A stretch of 59,426 bases of DNA from an uncultured Porphyromonadaceae bacterium (GCA_900544305.1 UQUV01000016.1:1-59426); one strand, 5' to 3'; shown: positions 1-9,749, numbered from the stretch's first letter. The notes: generated by a model from the letters alone, not told the origin. Numbers and translations: made by a program.

Positions 1-66
1 GAAGGACTATTTGATTAAATTTTTAACTCGTCCATTTTTATTGGACACTAATGATAGTGAATATTT

Positions 67-834
67 TTATTTTCCAATCATCAGGGCTGCTTGTTTCACT
101 TTCTTGAACAAGTCCGTCGCAAAAACGAAATCGTTCAAGGCTTCGTTGTCAGAATGGAATATAGTATCCTTATTTCCTTCCCAACCATTATGTCCTTTAT
201 TGATGAAAACGATATTTTCTCCAATGCCCAATACTGAGTTCATGTCGTGGGTATTGATAATGGTCGTTATGTTGTATTCGTGAGTAATATCCCACAACAG
301 TTCGTCAATAAGAATAGAAGTTCTCGGGTCCAAACCAGAGTTCGGTTCATCGCAGAACAAATAGCGCGGATTCAACGCGATGGCACGGGCAATGGCCACA
401 CGCTTTTGCATACCGCCGCTGATTTCAGCCGGATACTTATCATTTGCGCCTTTCAAATTAACACGTTCCAGACAGAATTCTGCACGGTCTCTCATTTCCG
501 CATAAGTCATGCGTTCGAACATTTTTAACGGGAACATTACGTTGCCCAAAACCGTTTCACTGTCAAACAAAGCAGACCCCTGGAACAGCATGCCAATTTC
601 CTTACGCAGGGTTTTTCTTTTCTCTGTGTTCATTTTCATCAAGTCACGTCCGTCATACAGAATTTCCCCTTTTTCCGGCGTAACAAGACCGATAATACTC
701 TTGACCAAAACCGTTTTACCGGAACCGCTCTGGCCTATAATCAAATTTGTCTTTCCTTCGTGAAATTTTGTGCTTATGTCAAACAGAACCGTTTTGTCTT
801 CAAACGATTTCGTTACATTCTTAACTTCGATCAT
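67..834 (-). CDS. MlaF-like ABC transporter ATP-binding protein
   Basis: This is the cytoplasmic ATPase of an Mla/MCE-type system that moves phospholipids between the inner and outer membranes. The 255 residues hold one ABC domain: Walker A GQSGSGKT at about 34-41, signature SGGMQ at 139-143 and Walker B ending CDEP at about 161-164. The stretch around GMLFQGSALFDS (81-92) is typical of MlaF. The start overlaps the stop of the upstream permease gene by 4 nt (ATGA), so the two are translationally coupled. The MCE-domain partner (MlaD) is not in the window and may lie beyond the left edge. The family assignment is firm; the exact substrate is inferred from the family. Confidence 0.9.
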   Translation of the reverse strand: MIEVKNVTKSFEDKTVLFDISTKFHEGKTNLIIGQSGSGKTVLVKSIIGLVTPEKGEILYDGRDLMKMNTEKRKTLRKEIGMLFQGSALFDSETVLGNVMFPLKMFERMTYAEMRDRAEFCLERVNLKGANDKYPAEISGGMQKRVAIARAIALNPRYLFCDEPNSGLDPRTSILIDELLWDITHEYNITTIINTHDMNSVLGIGENIVFINKGHNGWEGNKDTIFHSDNEALNDFVFATDLFKKVKQAALMIGK

Positions 835-1580
835 TGCAACAGAATTTTTGTCAATAACACGTCAAGCAGCAAAATCAAAATACTGCTTGCCACTACTGAG
901 TTTGTACTTGCCTTACCTACTTCCAATGCACCGCCCTTGACATTATAACCGTAGAACGAAGCCACGCTTGTTATAATGAAGGAGAAGAACAATGATTTAA
1001 TAATGGCATACCAGACATACCATTCAATGAAATACGACTGTATACCATAAATGTACTGTGATACAGACAGGATATTGGTGAACTTAGCTACAAGATAGCC
1101 ACCGAACAAACCAGAGCACATGCTGAAAATTGCCAACACAGGAATAAATGTCAACAATGCCATGATTTTCGGCAACACCAAGAAATTGCAGGAGTTGACA
1201 CCCATGATTTCAAGCGCATCAATCTGTTCCGTCACACGCATAGTCCCAATTTCGGATGCGATATTGGAGCCTACCTTTCCTGCCAAAATCAGACAGAGAA
1301 TAGATGAAGAGAATTCAAGCAGCAGAACATCGCGGGTAGCCAAACCGATTGTGTAGAGTGGCAGCAGCGGGTTTTCGAAGTTTATCTGCATTTGAATTGC
1401 AATTACCGCACCAATAAACAATGATATCACAATAACCAATGGGATTGAGTCAATACCCAATTTCGAAATTTCAAACACATAACGCTTCAGTGACTCCTTC
1501 AATCTGTCGGGGCGTGTCAACACACGGCGCATAAACAAAGCATATTCACCGAACGTTTGCAAACAGGATGTTATAAACAT
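831..1580 (-). CDS. MlaE-like ABC transporter permease
   Basis: This 249-residue integral membrane permease partners with the ATPase encoded just downstream. It has about five hydrophobic segments and the family's conserved cytoplasmic loop, IGTMRVTEQIDALEIMG, after the second segment. MlaE proteins form the dimeric membrane core of phospholipid transporters that maintain outer-membrane lipid asymmetry. It is the first gene of the pair as seen here. A TAATTTTG element lies about 25 nt upstream of its ATG on the minus strand. The length is normal for the family and nothing is missing. Confidence 0.9.
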   Translation of the reverse strand: MFITSCLQTFGEYALFMRRVLTRPDRLKESLKRYVFEISKLGIDSIPLVIVISLFIGAVIAIQMQINFENPLLPLYTIGLATRDVLLLEFSSSILCLILAGKVGSNIASEIGTMRVTEQIDALEIMGVNSCNFLVLPKIMALLTFIPVLAIFSMCSGLFGGYLVAKFTNILSVSQYIYGIQSYFIEWYVWYAIIKSLFFSFIITSVASFYGYNVKGGALEVGKASTNSVVASSILILLLDVLLTKILLQ

Positions 1581-1604
1581 AGTGAGTTTTTATAAATTTG
1601 GATA

Positions 1605-1612
1605 CAAAATTA
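1605..1612 (-). promoter_or_regulatory. Probable promoter -7 element for mlaE-mlaF
   Basis: The minus strand reads TAATTTTG, matching the Bacteroidota -7 consensus TAnnTTTG, a short distance upstream of the MlaE start. The -33 element is not clear. Confidence 0.45.
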
Positions 1613-1743
1613 ATAAATTCAGCCTATATATGCTACATTCATCTTACCAATATATCATTTAAACAAGAAAATAGGCAAATTGGATTTTTAGAGAAAATAA
1701 CCTTTTTTGGTATATTTAAAAATTTCATTCGGGTATATAGCCT

Positions 1744-1751
1744 TAATTTTG
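1744..1751 (+). promoter_or_regulatory. Probable promoter -7 element for the DUF3943 gene
   Basis: TAATTTTG matches TAnnTTTG and sits 28 nt before the ATG. A TTTC at about 1723-1726 is a weak -33 candidate. The rest of the 1581-1779 gap is AT-rich and I see no gene in it. Confidence 0.45.
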
Positions 1752-1779
1752 TATTTCTAACAACACTTGTTATATTTTT

Positions 1780-3324
1780 ATGAAGCGAATTGTCTTTATT
1801 CTGGCAGTTTTATGCCTGTCAATAATAAGCATACAAGCCCATACCACTGACACTCTATTTGTCCAGAATCCAAGCCACATGGCATTGTCGGACACTGTAG
1901 CTCTACGAAAAAAGTCATTTTGGAGAGCTGCAGGTGAAACAGTCGGCTTCAATATCGGATTGTGGGCTTTCGACAGATACGCATTAAAAGGTCATTATGC
2001 CTACATTTCATGGGAAAGCATCAAGGAAAATTTCAAACATGGTTTTGATTGGGACAACGACCATCTGAATACAAATATGTTTGCACACCCGTATAATGGC
2101 TCTTTGTTTTTCAATGCCGGGCGTTCGAACGGGTTCAACTTTTGGCAATCAGAACTGTTTGCCATTGGAGGTAGTGCCATGTGGGAGATGTTTATGGAAT
2201 GTGAGTATCCTTCCACAAACGACATTATAGCGACGCCTATTGGTGGTGCCGCCTTGGGAGAGGTATTTTATCGGGCATCCGATATGTTGTTGGACGACCG
2301 CTCTTCGGGAGGAGAACGCTTCGGCCGTGAGTTTGCCGCATTTGTCATCTCTCCCATGAGAGGTTTCACTCGTATTATCACCGGTCAGGCGTGGAAAAGG
2401 CAGGCCGTCACCGGACGCGATTTCGGAAATCCCGACTACAATCTCAATTTTTCTGTAGGTACCCGCGTACTAACATTTCATGATGACAATACACTGGCAA
2501 AAGTAGGTGCAACCGCTCATGTGGATTTTGAATATGGTGACTGCTTTGAATCCTCAAAACGGCCATACGACTATTTCACATTTCAAATGGATTTGAATCT
2601 AATGAAGACACAGCCATTGCTTAACCGGATTGAAATTATAGGCAAACTCTTGTCCAAAGAGGTGTTGAATACACCGAAAACCAATCTGTCATTAGGTTTA
2701 TACCAGCATTTTGATTTCTTTGATTCGGATACTATCAGTACCACCTATGTGTCAGGAGATTTTAAGCCATGCTCTGTGCCTTATAAGCTGGGAACGCCTG
2801 CCTCTGTCGGTGGAGGTGCAATGTTTCGCTACAATCTGACAGATCATGGTAGTCTTACGGCATTCACCCATGTCAACGGTGTGATTTTAGGCGGTATTTT
2901 GAGTGACTATTATCGTTTTTATAATCGGAATTATAATTGGGCTTCAGGTTTCTCCGTCAAATTTGGTGTCAACTATTCCATGCAGGATGACAGATTTCTG
3001 TTTTCGTTAAAAAATCAGTTCTACAAGCTCTATACATGGAAAGGTTGGGATTCGTCCGTTGACTGGTCTTTAACTCCGGCAGGAAAACCGGTAGATGTGC
3101 AGGGAGACTATTCTACCGGAAACTTCAATCATCTTGAAGGGCAAATGAACTATCGCCTGTGGGAAAAGCTCTATCTTGGCTTTGGTTTTGACTGGTATTA
3201 TAGAAACACCCGATATGACAGCTATAAATACTATGATTACGAAGGTATCTATTTCGGCTCCAGTTGCCAATATATATCCAGTCAGCAATTGAGCTTTCAA
3301 TTGAAATTGACATATAAGCTATAG
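1780..3324 (+). CDS. DUF3943 domain-containing exported protein
   Basis: The 514-residue protein starts with a signal peptide (about residues 1-20, ending near IQAHT), so it is exported. The rest is rich in alternating aromatic and polar residues with many Tyr, Trp and Phe. It ends in a run that looks like outer-membrane beta-strands (SSQQLSFQLKLTYKL). The N-terminal part around ETVGFNIGLWAFDRY and the GGAALGEVFYRASDMLLDD region resemble the DUF3943 family, which is common in Bacteroidota and has no established function. It stands alone between the divergent mla genes and the udk operon. An outer-membrane location is inferred from composition. Family assignment is by recollection of the motif pattern. 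Confidence 0.7.
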   Translation: MKRIVFILAVLCLSIISIQAHTTDTLFVQNPSHMALSDTVALRKKSFWRAAGETVGFNIGLWAFDRYALKGHYAYISWESIKENFKHGFDWDNDHLNTNMFAHPYNGSLFFNAGRSNGFNFWQSELFAIGGSAMWEMFMECEYPSTNDIIATPIGGAALGEVFYRASDMLLDDRSSGGERFGREFAAFVISPMRGFTRIITGQAWKRQAVTGRDFGNPDYNLNFSVGTRVLTFHDDNTLAKVGATAHVDFEYGDCFESSKRPYDYFTFQMDLNLMKTQPLLNRIEIIGKLLSKEVLNTPKTNLSLGLYQHFDFFDSDTISTTYVSGDFKPCSVPYKLGTPASVGGGAMFRYNLTDHGSLTAFTHVNGVILGGILSDYYRFYNRNYNWASGFSVKFGVNYSMQDDRFLFSLKNQFYKLYTWKGWDSSVDWSLTPAGKPVDVQGDYSTGNFNHLEGQMNYRLWEKLYLGFGFDWYYRNTRYDSYKYYDYEGIYFGSSCQYISSQQLSFQLKLTYKL

Positions 3325-3426
3325 TTTGGGATTCCTTTTCGGAAACATCTCCCCTTTTTGCGCTTGAATACGGCTGTTGAGCAAAAGAAAAACGCAAAAT
3401 GTGGCAGCCAATTCACCAAAGTATAT

Positions 3427-3434
3427 TATATTTG
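3427..3434 (+). promoter_or_regulatory. Probable promoter for the udk-lptB-sppA-lpxK-punA-thiL operon
   Basis: TATATTTG matches TAnnTTTG and lies 26 nt before the udk ATG. No other strong candidate is seen in the 136-nt gap. The -33 element is weak. Confidence 0.5.
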
Positions 3435-3460
3435 TAACATAGTTTATAAATTAACATTCT

Positions 3461-4078
3461 ATGATTATAATCGGAATCGCCGGAGGAACAGGCTCCGGCA
3501 AAACGACTGTAGTGAAAAAAATTGTGGAAGCACTGCCAGCTGGTGAAGTTAGTGTACTTCCTCAAGATTCATATTATAAGGATTCAAGCCATATTCCTGT
3601 GGAAGAACGGCAAAAAATCAATTTTGACGAACCGGCTGCTTTCGACTGGGAACTGCTTATTCAGCAATTGCAAGACTTAAAGTCGGGCAAAAGCATTGAA
3701 GTTCCGACATATTCCTATCTTACATGTACCCGCCAACCGGAAACGGTGCCGATGCAGCCACGGGATGTTGTTCTTGTGGAAGGCATTCTGGTGTTTAGCG
3801 ACGAACGTCTTCGCGACATGATGGATATTAAAGTTTTTGTTGATGCTGACGCTGACGACCGTTTGATAAGGGTAATCAATCGCGACTGTATCGAAAGAGG
3901 ACGCACCCCGGAATTGGTGGTAGAACGATACGAACGCGTTTTGAAACCAATGCACAACAAATATATCGAGCCAGCTAAAAAATTTGCTGATTTGATTATT
4001 CCGCAAGGCGGCAACAACACAGTTGCTATTAAACTTTTGAAGGAATATATCGAAGGGCGAATCAATACGAAGAAATAA
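3461..4078 (+). CDS. udk: Uridine kinase
   Basis: The enzyme phosphorylates uridine (and cytidine) to the monophosphate in pyrimidine salvage and acts in the cytosol. The 205 residues match the family length. The P-loop GGTGSGKT is at 8-15. Family motifs follow: the LPQDSYYKD stretch, NFDEPAAFDWELL, and VLVEGILVFSDERLRDMMD. It is the first gene of a tightly packed operon; lptB starts 5 nt after its stop. The link to the envelope genes downstream is probably organisational rather than metabolic. Confidence 0.93.
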   Translation: MIIIGIAGGTGSGKTTVVKKIVEALPAGEVSVLPQDSYYKDSSHIPVEERQKINFDEPAAFDWELLIQQLQDLKSGKSIEVPTYSYLTCTRQPETVPMQPRDVVLVEGILVFSDERLRDMMDIKVFVDADADDRLIRVINRDCIERGRTPELVVERYERVLKPMHNKYIEPAKKFADLIIPQGGNNTVAIKLLKEYIEGRINTKK

Positions 4079-4083
4079 TAGAA

Positions 4084-4935
4084 ATGAGTATATTCAAACC
4101 CATAACGAACTTATTTACGAAATCATCCGAGAAGCAGGACATTGCCGAAAAGCCGGCAGCTGAACCCAAGCCACAAGGCCAGGATTCAAACGGTAAAATG
4201 GTTTTGCGTACGGAGAATTTGGTAAAAAAATATCGGCAAAGAACCGTTGTCAATCATGTGTCAATTGATGTTACGCAAGGGGAAATTGTCGGTTTGCTTG
4301 GACCTAACGGTGCAGGAAAAACGACTACTTTCTACATGACAACGGGACTTATTACTCCCTATGAAGGTCAGATTTACTTGAACGACCTTAATATTACAAA
4401 ATTTCCTGTATACAAAAGAGCGCAGAATGGTATCGGATATTTGGCGCAGGAACCGTCAGTATTTCGTAAACTGAGCGTTGAGAATAATATCCGTGCAGTA
4501 TTGGAAATGACCAATACCAGTAAGGAATACCAGGCAGAGAAATTGGAGAGCCTGATTGCTGAATTCCGTTTGCAGAAAGTAAGAAAGAACCTGGGTGACC
4601 AGTTGTCGGGCGGCGAGCGCCGGCGTACGGAAATTGCACGTTGTCTTGCTATCAACCCTAAGTTCATCATGCTTGACGAACCTTTTGCCGGTGTCGACCC
4701 TATTGCGGTGGAAGATATCCAGTATATTGTCTATAAACTGAAGGAAAAGAATATAGGCATTCTGATTACTGACCACAATGCTCCTGAAACATTGAGTATT
4801 ACCGATCGGGCATACTTGTTGTTTGAGGGGAAAATCCTGTTTCAGGGAACTTCGGAAGAATTGGCCGAGAACCCTATTGTAAGAGAAAAGTATTTGGGAC
4901 GCAACTTTGTGTTCCATCGTAAAAAATTTGACTAA
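4084..4935 (+). CDS. lptB: LPS export ABC transporter ATP-binding protein LptB
   Basis: LptB is the ATPase that drives lipopolysaccharide extraction from the inner membrane with LptF and LptG. Walker A GPNGAGKT is at 73-80, the signature LSGGE at 173-177 and Walker B FIMLDEP at 193-199. The GVDPIAVEDIQ motif after Walker B is typical of LptB. At 283 residues it is about 40 longer than usual. The extra is a charged, Pro/Ala/Glu-rich N-terminus (residues 1-38) before KMVLRTENLVKKY. An internal ATG at 4198 would give a normal-length protein. I kept the upstream start because it follows udk by 5 nt, but 4198 is a real alternative. Confidence 0.9.
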   Translation: MSIFKPITNLFTKSSEKQDIAEKPAAEPKPQGQDSNGKMVLRTENLVKKYRQRTVVNHVSIDVTQGEIVGLLGPNGAGKTTTFYMTTGLITPYEGQIYLNDLNITKFPVYKRAQNGIGYLAQEPSVFRKLSVENNIRAVLEMTNTSKEYQAEKLESLIAEFRLQKVRKNLGDQLSGGERRRTEIARCLAINPKFIMLDEPFAGVDPIAVEDIQYIVYKLKEKNIGILITDHNAPETLSITDRAYLLFEGKILFQGTSEELAENPIVREKYLGRNFVFHRKKFD

Positions 4936-4947
4936 TACATCATTGCT

Positions 4948-6729
4948 ATGAAAAAATTTATGCCAACTTTTTTGGCCGCATTTGTCGGCACATGGGTTGC
5001 TTTTTTGATTATTGGCGTTGTGATTTTCATATGTGGCATGATTATGCTTACGTCATTGTCATTTTCGTCAATTAATACAGGAACGATCGCTTCCGTTTCC
5101 AACAATTCCGTGTTGGTTCTTAATTTAAAGGGAACAATCACGGAACGACCCTATTCTATTACTTGGCAGGATTATCTCAATGATACAGAAGCGCCGTTGA
5201 ATCTGTATGACATTGTTAGAGCAATCGACAATGCAGCCACGGATTCAAAAATCTCTGGCATATACATCCGTTGCAATGCCGCTTCATCCGGATTGGCCAC
5301 ATCAACGGCAATCCGTGATGCATTGGTGAAGTTCAAAAAGGATTCAGGCAAATGGATTTATGCTTACGGCGACATGATTGCCCAAAATGACTATTACATT
5401 TCTTCCGTTGCCGACAGTATTTTCATGAATCCGGTAGGAATGCTTGACATTCATGGCCTTACCAGTGGCACAATGTTCTTCAAAGGACTGTTGGACAAAC
5501 TGGGCGTTGAAATGCAGATTATTCGCGTAGGAACATATAAGAGCGCTGTTGAACCGTTCATGCTTACATCCATGAGTGATGCCAGCCGATTGCAGACGCA
5601 AACTTATATCAACAACATTTGGGGATATCTGAAAAAAGAAATGTCGGTATCACGACAGTTGTCTGCGACCGCTGTTGATGACTTCGCAAATAATCTGGAC
5701 ACGTTCAAAGATCCGCAAGTAACAGTTGATGAACATTTTATTGACGGTCTTTGTTATGCTCATGAGTTTGACGGCAAATTAAAGGCTGTTTGCGGACTTA
5801 GCGATTCTGACGAATTGTCGTTGATTAGCGTACAGCAGTACTGCACCACATTGAAACCGTCAACAAACAAGTCGGCCAACAAAATTGCCGTACTTTATGC
5901 ATGTGGCGAAATCAATGTTACGGGAACGGCTCAAGGCATTAATTCCGCAGACATCGTTCCTGAAATTTTAGAATTGGCAAAGAATGATGACATAAAAGGT
6001 CTTGTACTCCGTGTCAATTCTCCCGGCGGTAGTGCATATGCTTCCGAACAAATTTGGGAAGCTTTGGAAATGTTTAAGAAAGAAGGCAAGCCTTTTGCCG
6101 TTTCAATGGGCGACTTGGCTGCTTCCGGCGGCTATTACATATCATGTGGTGCCAACCGTATTTTTGCAGAGCCTACCACTTTGACCGGCTCCATCGGCAT
6201 CTATGGCATGGTTCCATCGTTTGAAGGTCTGATGACCGACAAATTAGGTTTGACTGTAGATATGGTGACGACAAATAAAGAATCGGATTTTACAGTCTAT
6301 AAACCGATGACGCCGACACAACGGAATGCCATGCAGCTTAACGTAAACAGAGGCTATGAGCTCTTCACGAAACGTTGTGCCGACGGACGTAAAATGGAAT
6401 TGGACTCATTGAAGTCTATTGCTGAAGGACGTGTTTGGGATGCATCCGACGCTTTGCGCATTGGATTGATTGATGAGTTTGGTAATATAGATTCCGCCGT
6501 TGAATGGGTTGCAACTGCAGCCGATGTGCAAAATGATTACACAACGGAAGTCTACCCGAAACAAGAGGATGACTTCATGAGTCTGCTTTATTCTGTTTTG
6601 TATGAATCTTCATATAAAACACAGATGAAGAAAGAGTTTGGAATGTTGTACGAGTATATGGAAGAGGTTCGTACATTGTTGAATCGCGACCGTCTACAGT
6701 GCAGAATGGAAACAACATATATTAATTAA
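4948..6729 (+). CDS. sppA: Signal peptide peptidase SppA (67K type)
   Basis: SppA is a membrane-anchored periplasmic serine protease that degrades cleaved signal peptides. One transmembrane segment lies at about residues 9-35. The 593 residues carry two tandem S49 domains, as in the E. coli long form. The Lys of the Ser-Lys dyad fits K198 in GTYKSAVEP, and the nucleophile fits S393 in AASGGYYISCG. It lies 12 nt after lptB and 5 nt before lpxK. The sppA-lpxK-punA-thiL order is one I recognise from other Bacteroidales. Confidence 0.93.
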   Translation: MKKFMPTFLAAFVGTWVAFLIIGVVIFICGMIMLTSLSFSSINTGTIASVSNNSVLVLNLKGTITERPYSITWQDYLNDTEAPLNLYDIVRAIDNAATDSKISGIYIRCNAASSGLATSTAIRDALVKFKKDSGKWIYAYGDMIAQNDYYISSVADSIFMNPVGMLDIHGLTSGTMFFKGLLDKLGVEMQIIRVGTYKSAVEPFMLTSMSDASRLQTQTYINNIWGYLKKEMSVSRQLSATAVDDFANNLDTFKDPQVTVDEHFIDGLCYAHEFDGKLKAVCGLSDSDELSLISVQQYCTTLKPSTNKSANKIAVLYACGEINVTGTAQGINSADIVPEILELAKNDDIKGLVLRVNSPGGSAYASEQIWEALEMFKKEGKPFAVSMGDLAASGGYYISCGANRIFAEPTTLTGSIGIYGMVPSFEGLMTDKLGLTVDMVTTNKESDFTVYKPMTPTQRNAMQLNVNRGYELFTKRCADGRKMELDSLKSIAEGRVWDASDALRIGLIDEFGNIDSAVEWVATAADVQNDYTTEVYPKQEDDFMSLLYSVLYESSYKTQMKKEFGMLYEYMEEVRTLLNRDRLQCRMETTYIN

Positions 6730-6734
6730 GAAAC

Positions 6735-7829
6735 GTGACAGATACGGCTCGGAAAATAAGGACTGCCATTTTTACCCCATTGTCATATTTATATGGGGCT
6801 GTTACGTTTGTACGCAATAAATTGTTTGATTTCAAGATATTGCGTTCTGTATCATTTGATATTCCTGTAGTCTGCATAGGCAATATTTCTGTTGGCGGAA
6901 CCGGTAAAACACCGCATACTGAATATATCATCCGATTGTTGCAGGACAAATACAAGATAGCTGTATTGAGCAGGGGCTACAAGCGCAAAACATCCGGTTT
7001 CATACTGGCTTCTGCGAAAAGCACCCCTTATGACATCGGTGACGAACCTTATCAGATTTATCAAAAATTTGGCAACAAGATTCGGGTTGCCGTATGCGAA
7101 AAACGCGTTTTTGGAATACAGGAACTGCAACGCATCGACCCGGACATCAATCTGATTCTTTTGGATGATGCGTTCCAGCATCGTTTCGTCAAGCCGAAAG
7201 TGTCCATTGTCCTGACAGAATACAGTCGTCCTTTGTTTAAGGACAAGTTATTGCCGTTAGGAAGACTTCGTGAAAACATTCAGGCCGTCAGATCGCGTGC
7301 GGAAATCGTGGTTGTGACGAAATGTCCGGAGGATGTAAAGCCGGTGCAGTTCCGACTATTCAAGAAGGAATTGGACCTATTCCCCTATCAGGGATTGTTC
7401 TTCAGCAAGTTCAGTTATGGAAATCTTGTGCCTGTTTTTCCTGAAGAATCGACCTATATCCCCTTTCTTGACATTTTCACACCGCAGGATATCATACTCG
7501 CCGTAACAGGAATTGCCAATCCGCGGCCGTTGGTGAAATATTTGAAAGGATTCCAGGCTCAGATTAGAGTGATGCACTATCCCGACCATCATTATTTCTC
7601 CAGAACGGATATTGACGATATTGTTTCCACATTCCGTTCATTGAAAGGCCGTTATAAAATATTGATGACAACTGAAAAGGATGCTGTAAGGATTGCAAAC
7701 AACCCTTATTTCCCTTTTGAATTGAAAAAACATATATTCTATCAGCCTGTCAGTGTCGAATTTCTTTCATACGAATCGGAGAACTTTGACGATGCACTGA
7801 TGAAAGCTATCAACCGTACTATTCAGTAA
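6735..7829 (+). CDS. lpxK: Tetraacyldisaccharide 4'-kinase (lipid A 4'-kinase)
   Basis: LpxK phosphorylates the 4' position of the lipid A disaccharide precursor at the inner membrane face. The P-loop lies in GNISVGGTGKTPH at about 49-61. It is preceded by a hydrophobic N-terminal segment (about 11-27), as expected for the membrane-associated enzyme. The start is a GTG at 6735, 5 nt after the sppA stop. No in-frame ATG occurs before the conserved region, so GTG is the only workable start. At 364 residues it is slightly longer than the E. coli enzyme. With lptB, it gives the operon an LPS theme. Confidence 0.92.
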   Translation: MTDTARKIRTAIFTPLSYLYGAVTFVRNKLFDFKILRSVSFDIPVVCIGNISVGGTGKTPHTEYIIRLLQDKYKIAVLSRGYKRKTSGFILASAKSTPYDIGDEPYQIYQKFGNKIRVAVCEKRVFGIQELQRIDPDINLILLDDAFQHRFVKPKVSIVLTEYSRPLFKDKLLPLGRLRENIQAVRSRAEIVVVTKCPEDVKPVQFRLFKKELDLFPYQGLFFSKFSYGNLVPVFPEESTYIPFLDIFTPQDIILAVTGIANPRPLVKYLKGFQAQIRVMHYPDHHYFSRTDIDDIVSTFRSLKGRYKILMTTEKDAVRIANNPYFPFELKKHIFYQPVSVEFLSYESENFDDALMKAINRTIQ

Positions 7830-7860
7830 CTGAAATTTTTAAATTCTAAAAAATACAATT

Positions 7861-8685
7861 ATGTTGGAGAAGATTAAAGAAACTGCTGATTTTATCAAAG
7901 CAAAAGTAAACGACATCCCTACAACTGCCATTATTCTTGGTACAGGTTTGGGAGAGTTGGTTAATCATATTGAAATTACAGATGTCATTGAGTACAGTGA
8001 AATCCCGAACTTCCCGATTTCAACAGTGGAAGGACACAGTGGAAAATTGATTTTCGGTGCTCTTGGCAACAAGCGTGTAATGGCTATGCAGGGACGTTTC
8101 CATTTTTATGAAGGATATTCCATGCAACAGGTTACATTCCCGGTAAGAGTGATGAAAGCATTGGGTATTAACACTCTGTTTGTGTCAAACGCTGCAGGTG
8201 GTATGAATCCGGAATTCAAGATTGGCGACATCATGATTATTAATGACCACATCAATCTCTTCCCGGAACATCCGCTTCGTGGAAAGAATTACAATGAACT
8301 TGGCCCGCGTTTCCCGGATATGAGCGAACCGTATTCTCACCGTTTGATTGCAGATGCCCTTAAAGTAGCTGCTGCCAACAATATTAAAGTACACCAAGGT
8401 GTATATGTCGGCACACAAGGTCCTACTTTTGAAACTCCGGCTGAATACCGTTATTTCCGTCGTATCGGCGGTGATGCTGTCGGCATGAGTACAGTTCCTG
8501 AAGTAATTGTTGCACGCCACAGTGGAATGGAAGTATTCGCAATTTCTGTAATCACAGACATGGGTGGTCTCGAAGGTGTAGAACCGGAAAAGGTTTCACA
8601 TGAGGAAGTTCAAAAGGCAGCTGCCGAAGCTCAGCCGAAAATGACAGCCATCATGAAAGGCCTTATCAATGAATTTAAAGCATAA
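7861..8685 (+). CDS. punA: Purine nucleoside phosphorylase (PNP-I, PunA type)
   Basis: The enzyme cleaves guanosine and inosine (and deoxy forms) to the base plus (deoxy)ribose 1-phosphate in purine salvage. The 274-residue length and motifs fit the trimeric PNP family. These include ILGTGLGEL near 26-33, the phosphate-site GHSGK stretch, SNAAGGMNPEFKIGDIMIIN, and the substrate-site FETPAEYR and GMSTVPEV. It lies in the middle of the operon, 31 nt after lpxK and 14 nt before thiL. No defect is visible. Confidence 0.93.
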   Translation: MLEKIKETADFIKAKVNDIPTTAIILGTGLGELVNHIEITDVIEYSEIPNFPISTVEGHSGKLIFGALGNKRVMAMQGRFHFYEGYSMQQVTFPVRVMKALGINTLFVSNAAGGMNPEFKIGDIMIINDHINLFPEHPLRGKNYNELGPRFPDMSEPYSHRLIADALKVAAANNIKVHQGVYVGTQGPTFETPAEYRYFRRIGGDAVGMSTVPEVIVARHSGMEVFAISVITDMGGLEGVEPEKVSHEEVQKAAAEAQPKMTAIMKGLINEFKA

Positions 8686-8699
8686 TCACTATTTAAAGA

Positions 8700-9734
8700 A
8701 TGTCAGAAACTCAAACAGAAATAGCAACCCTCGGTGAATTTGGCCTGATCAACAAGCTTACCGAACAAATCAAGCTGGTCAATCCTTCGACGATTAAAGG
8801 CGTTGGTGATGATGCCGCCGTTCTTGACTACGCAGATAAGCAGGTATTGGTAACAACCGATTTATTGTTGGAAGGCATTCACTTCGATTTGACGTATGTT
8901 CCATTAAAGCATCTTGGATACAAAGCTGCTGTCGTAAATTTCTCGGATATTTACGCAATGAACGGTACACCGAAACAGATTACCGTTTCTTTAGGTATAT
9001 CCAAAAGGTTTACCATCGAACATATTCAAGAATTGTACGAAGGAATCCGAACGGCTGCTGAGATTTACGGTGTGGACATTGTTGGAGGTGACACTTCAGC
9101 ATCTGTCACAGGGCTATTGATCAGCATTACCTGTATTGGAGAAGCTGACAAGGATAAAGTTGTCTATCGCAACGGTGCCAAAGACACGGATTTGATTTGC
9201 GTGTCAGGTGATTTAGGTGCTGCCTACATGGGACTTCAGTTATTGGAACGTGAAAAAGTAGCCTCTTCCGGACAGAAAGATTTTCAACCTGAGTTTGGAG
9301 GTAAAGAATATATTCTTGAACGCCAACTGAAACCCGAGGCTCGCAAAGATGTCATCAAGGCATTGGCTGATGCCGGTATCGTTCCAACGGCAATGATGGA
9401 TATTTCTGACGGTTTGTCCTCAGAATTGCTCCACATCTGCAAGCAAAGCAACGCCGGTTGCCGGATTTACGAAGAACGTATTCCAATTGATTATCAAACG
9501 GCTGTAATGGCATCTGAAATCAACATGAATCTGGTAACTGCCGCTCTTAATGGCGGAGAGGATTATGAGCTGCTTTTCACTGCTCCTCTTTCCGCACACG
9601 AGAAGCTCGCGCAAATTGACAGCATCCGAATTATCGGGCACATCACCAAGCCGGAACTCGGATGTGCCATGATAACCCGTGACGGCAATGAAATGTCGTT
9701 GCAGGCACAAGGCTGGAACGCATTTTCAAAATAA
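8700..9734 (+). CDS. thiL: Thiamine-monophosphate kinase
   Basis: ThiL converts thiamine phosphate to thiamine diphosphate using ATP. The 344-residue protein has the AIRS-type fold motifs: GVGDDAAVLDY with its metal-binding Asp pair, the VVNFSDIYAMNGTP loop, GGDTSAS, and MMDISDGLSSEL in the second half, then NGGEDYELLF. It is the last gene of the operon. A strong intrinsic terminator begins 16 nt after its stop. Confidence 0.93.
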   Translation: MSETQTEIATLGEFGLINKLTEQIKLVNPSTIKGVGDDAAVLDYADKQVLVTTDLLLEGIHFDLTYVPLKHLGYKAAVVNFSDIYAMNGTPKQITVSLGISKRFTIEHIQELYEGIRTAAEIYGVDIVGGDTSASVTGLLISITCIGEADKDKVVYRNGAKDTDLICVSGDLGAAYMGLQLLEREKVASSGQKDFQPEFGGKEYILERQLKPEARKDVIKALADAGIVPTAMMDISDGLSSELLHICKQSNAGCRIYEERIPIDYQTAVMASEINMNLVTAALNGGEDYELLFTAPLSAHEKLAQIDSIRIIGHITKPELGCAMITRDGNEMSLQAQGWNAFSK

Positions 9735-9749
9735 TTGTCAGAAATAAAG

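Noticed and set aside
1..66. Weak dyads GTCCA/TGGAC (30-46) and CACTA/TAGTG (46-59) after the MlaF-like gene
   Set aside because: The stems are only 5 bp with no clear T-run on the minus strand, too weak to call a terminator.
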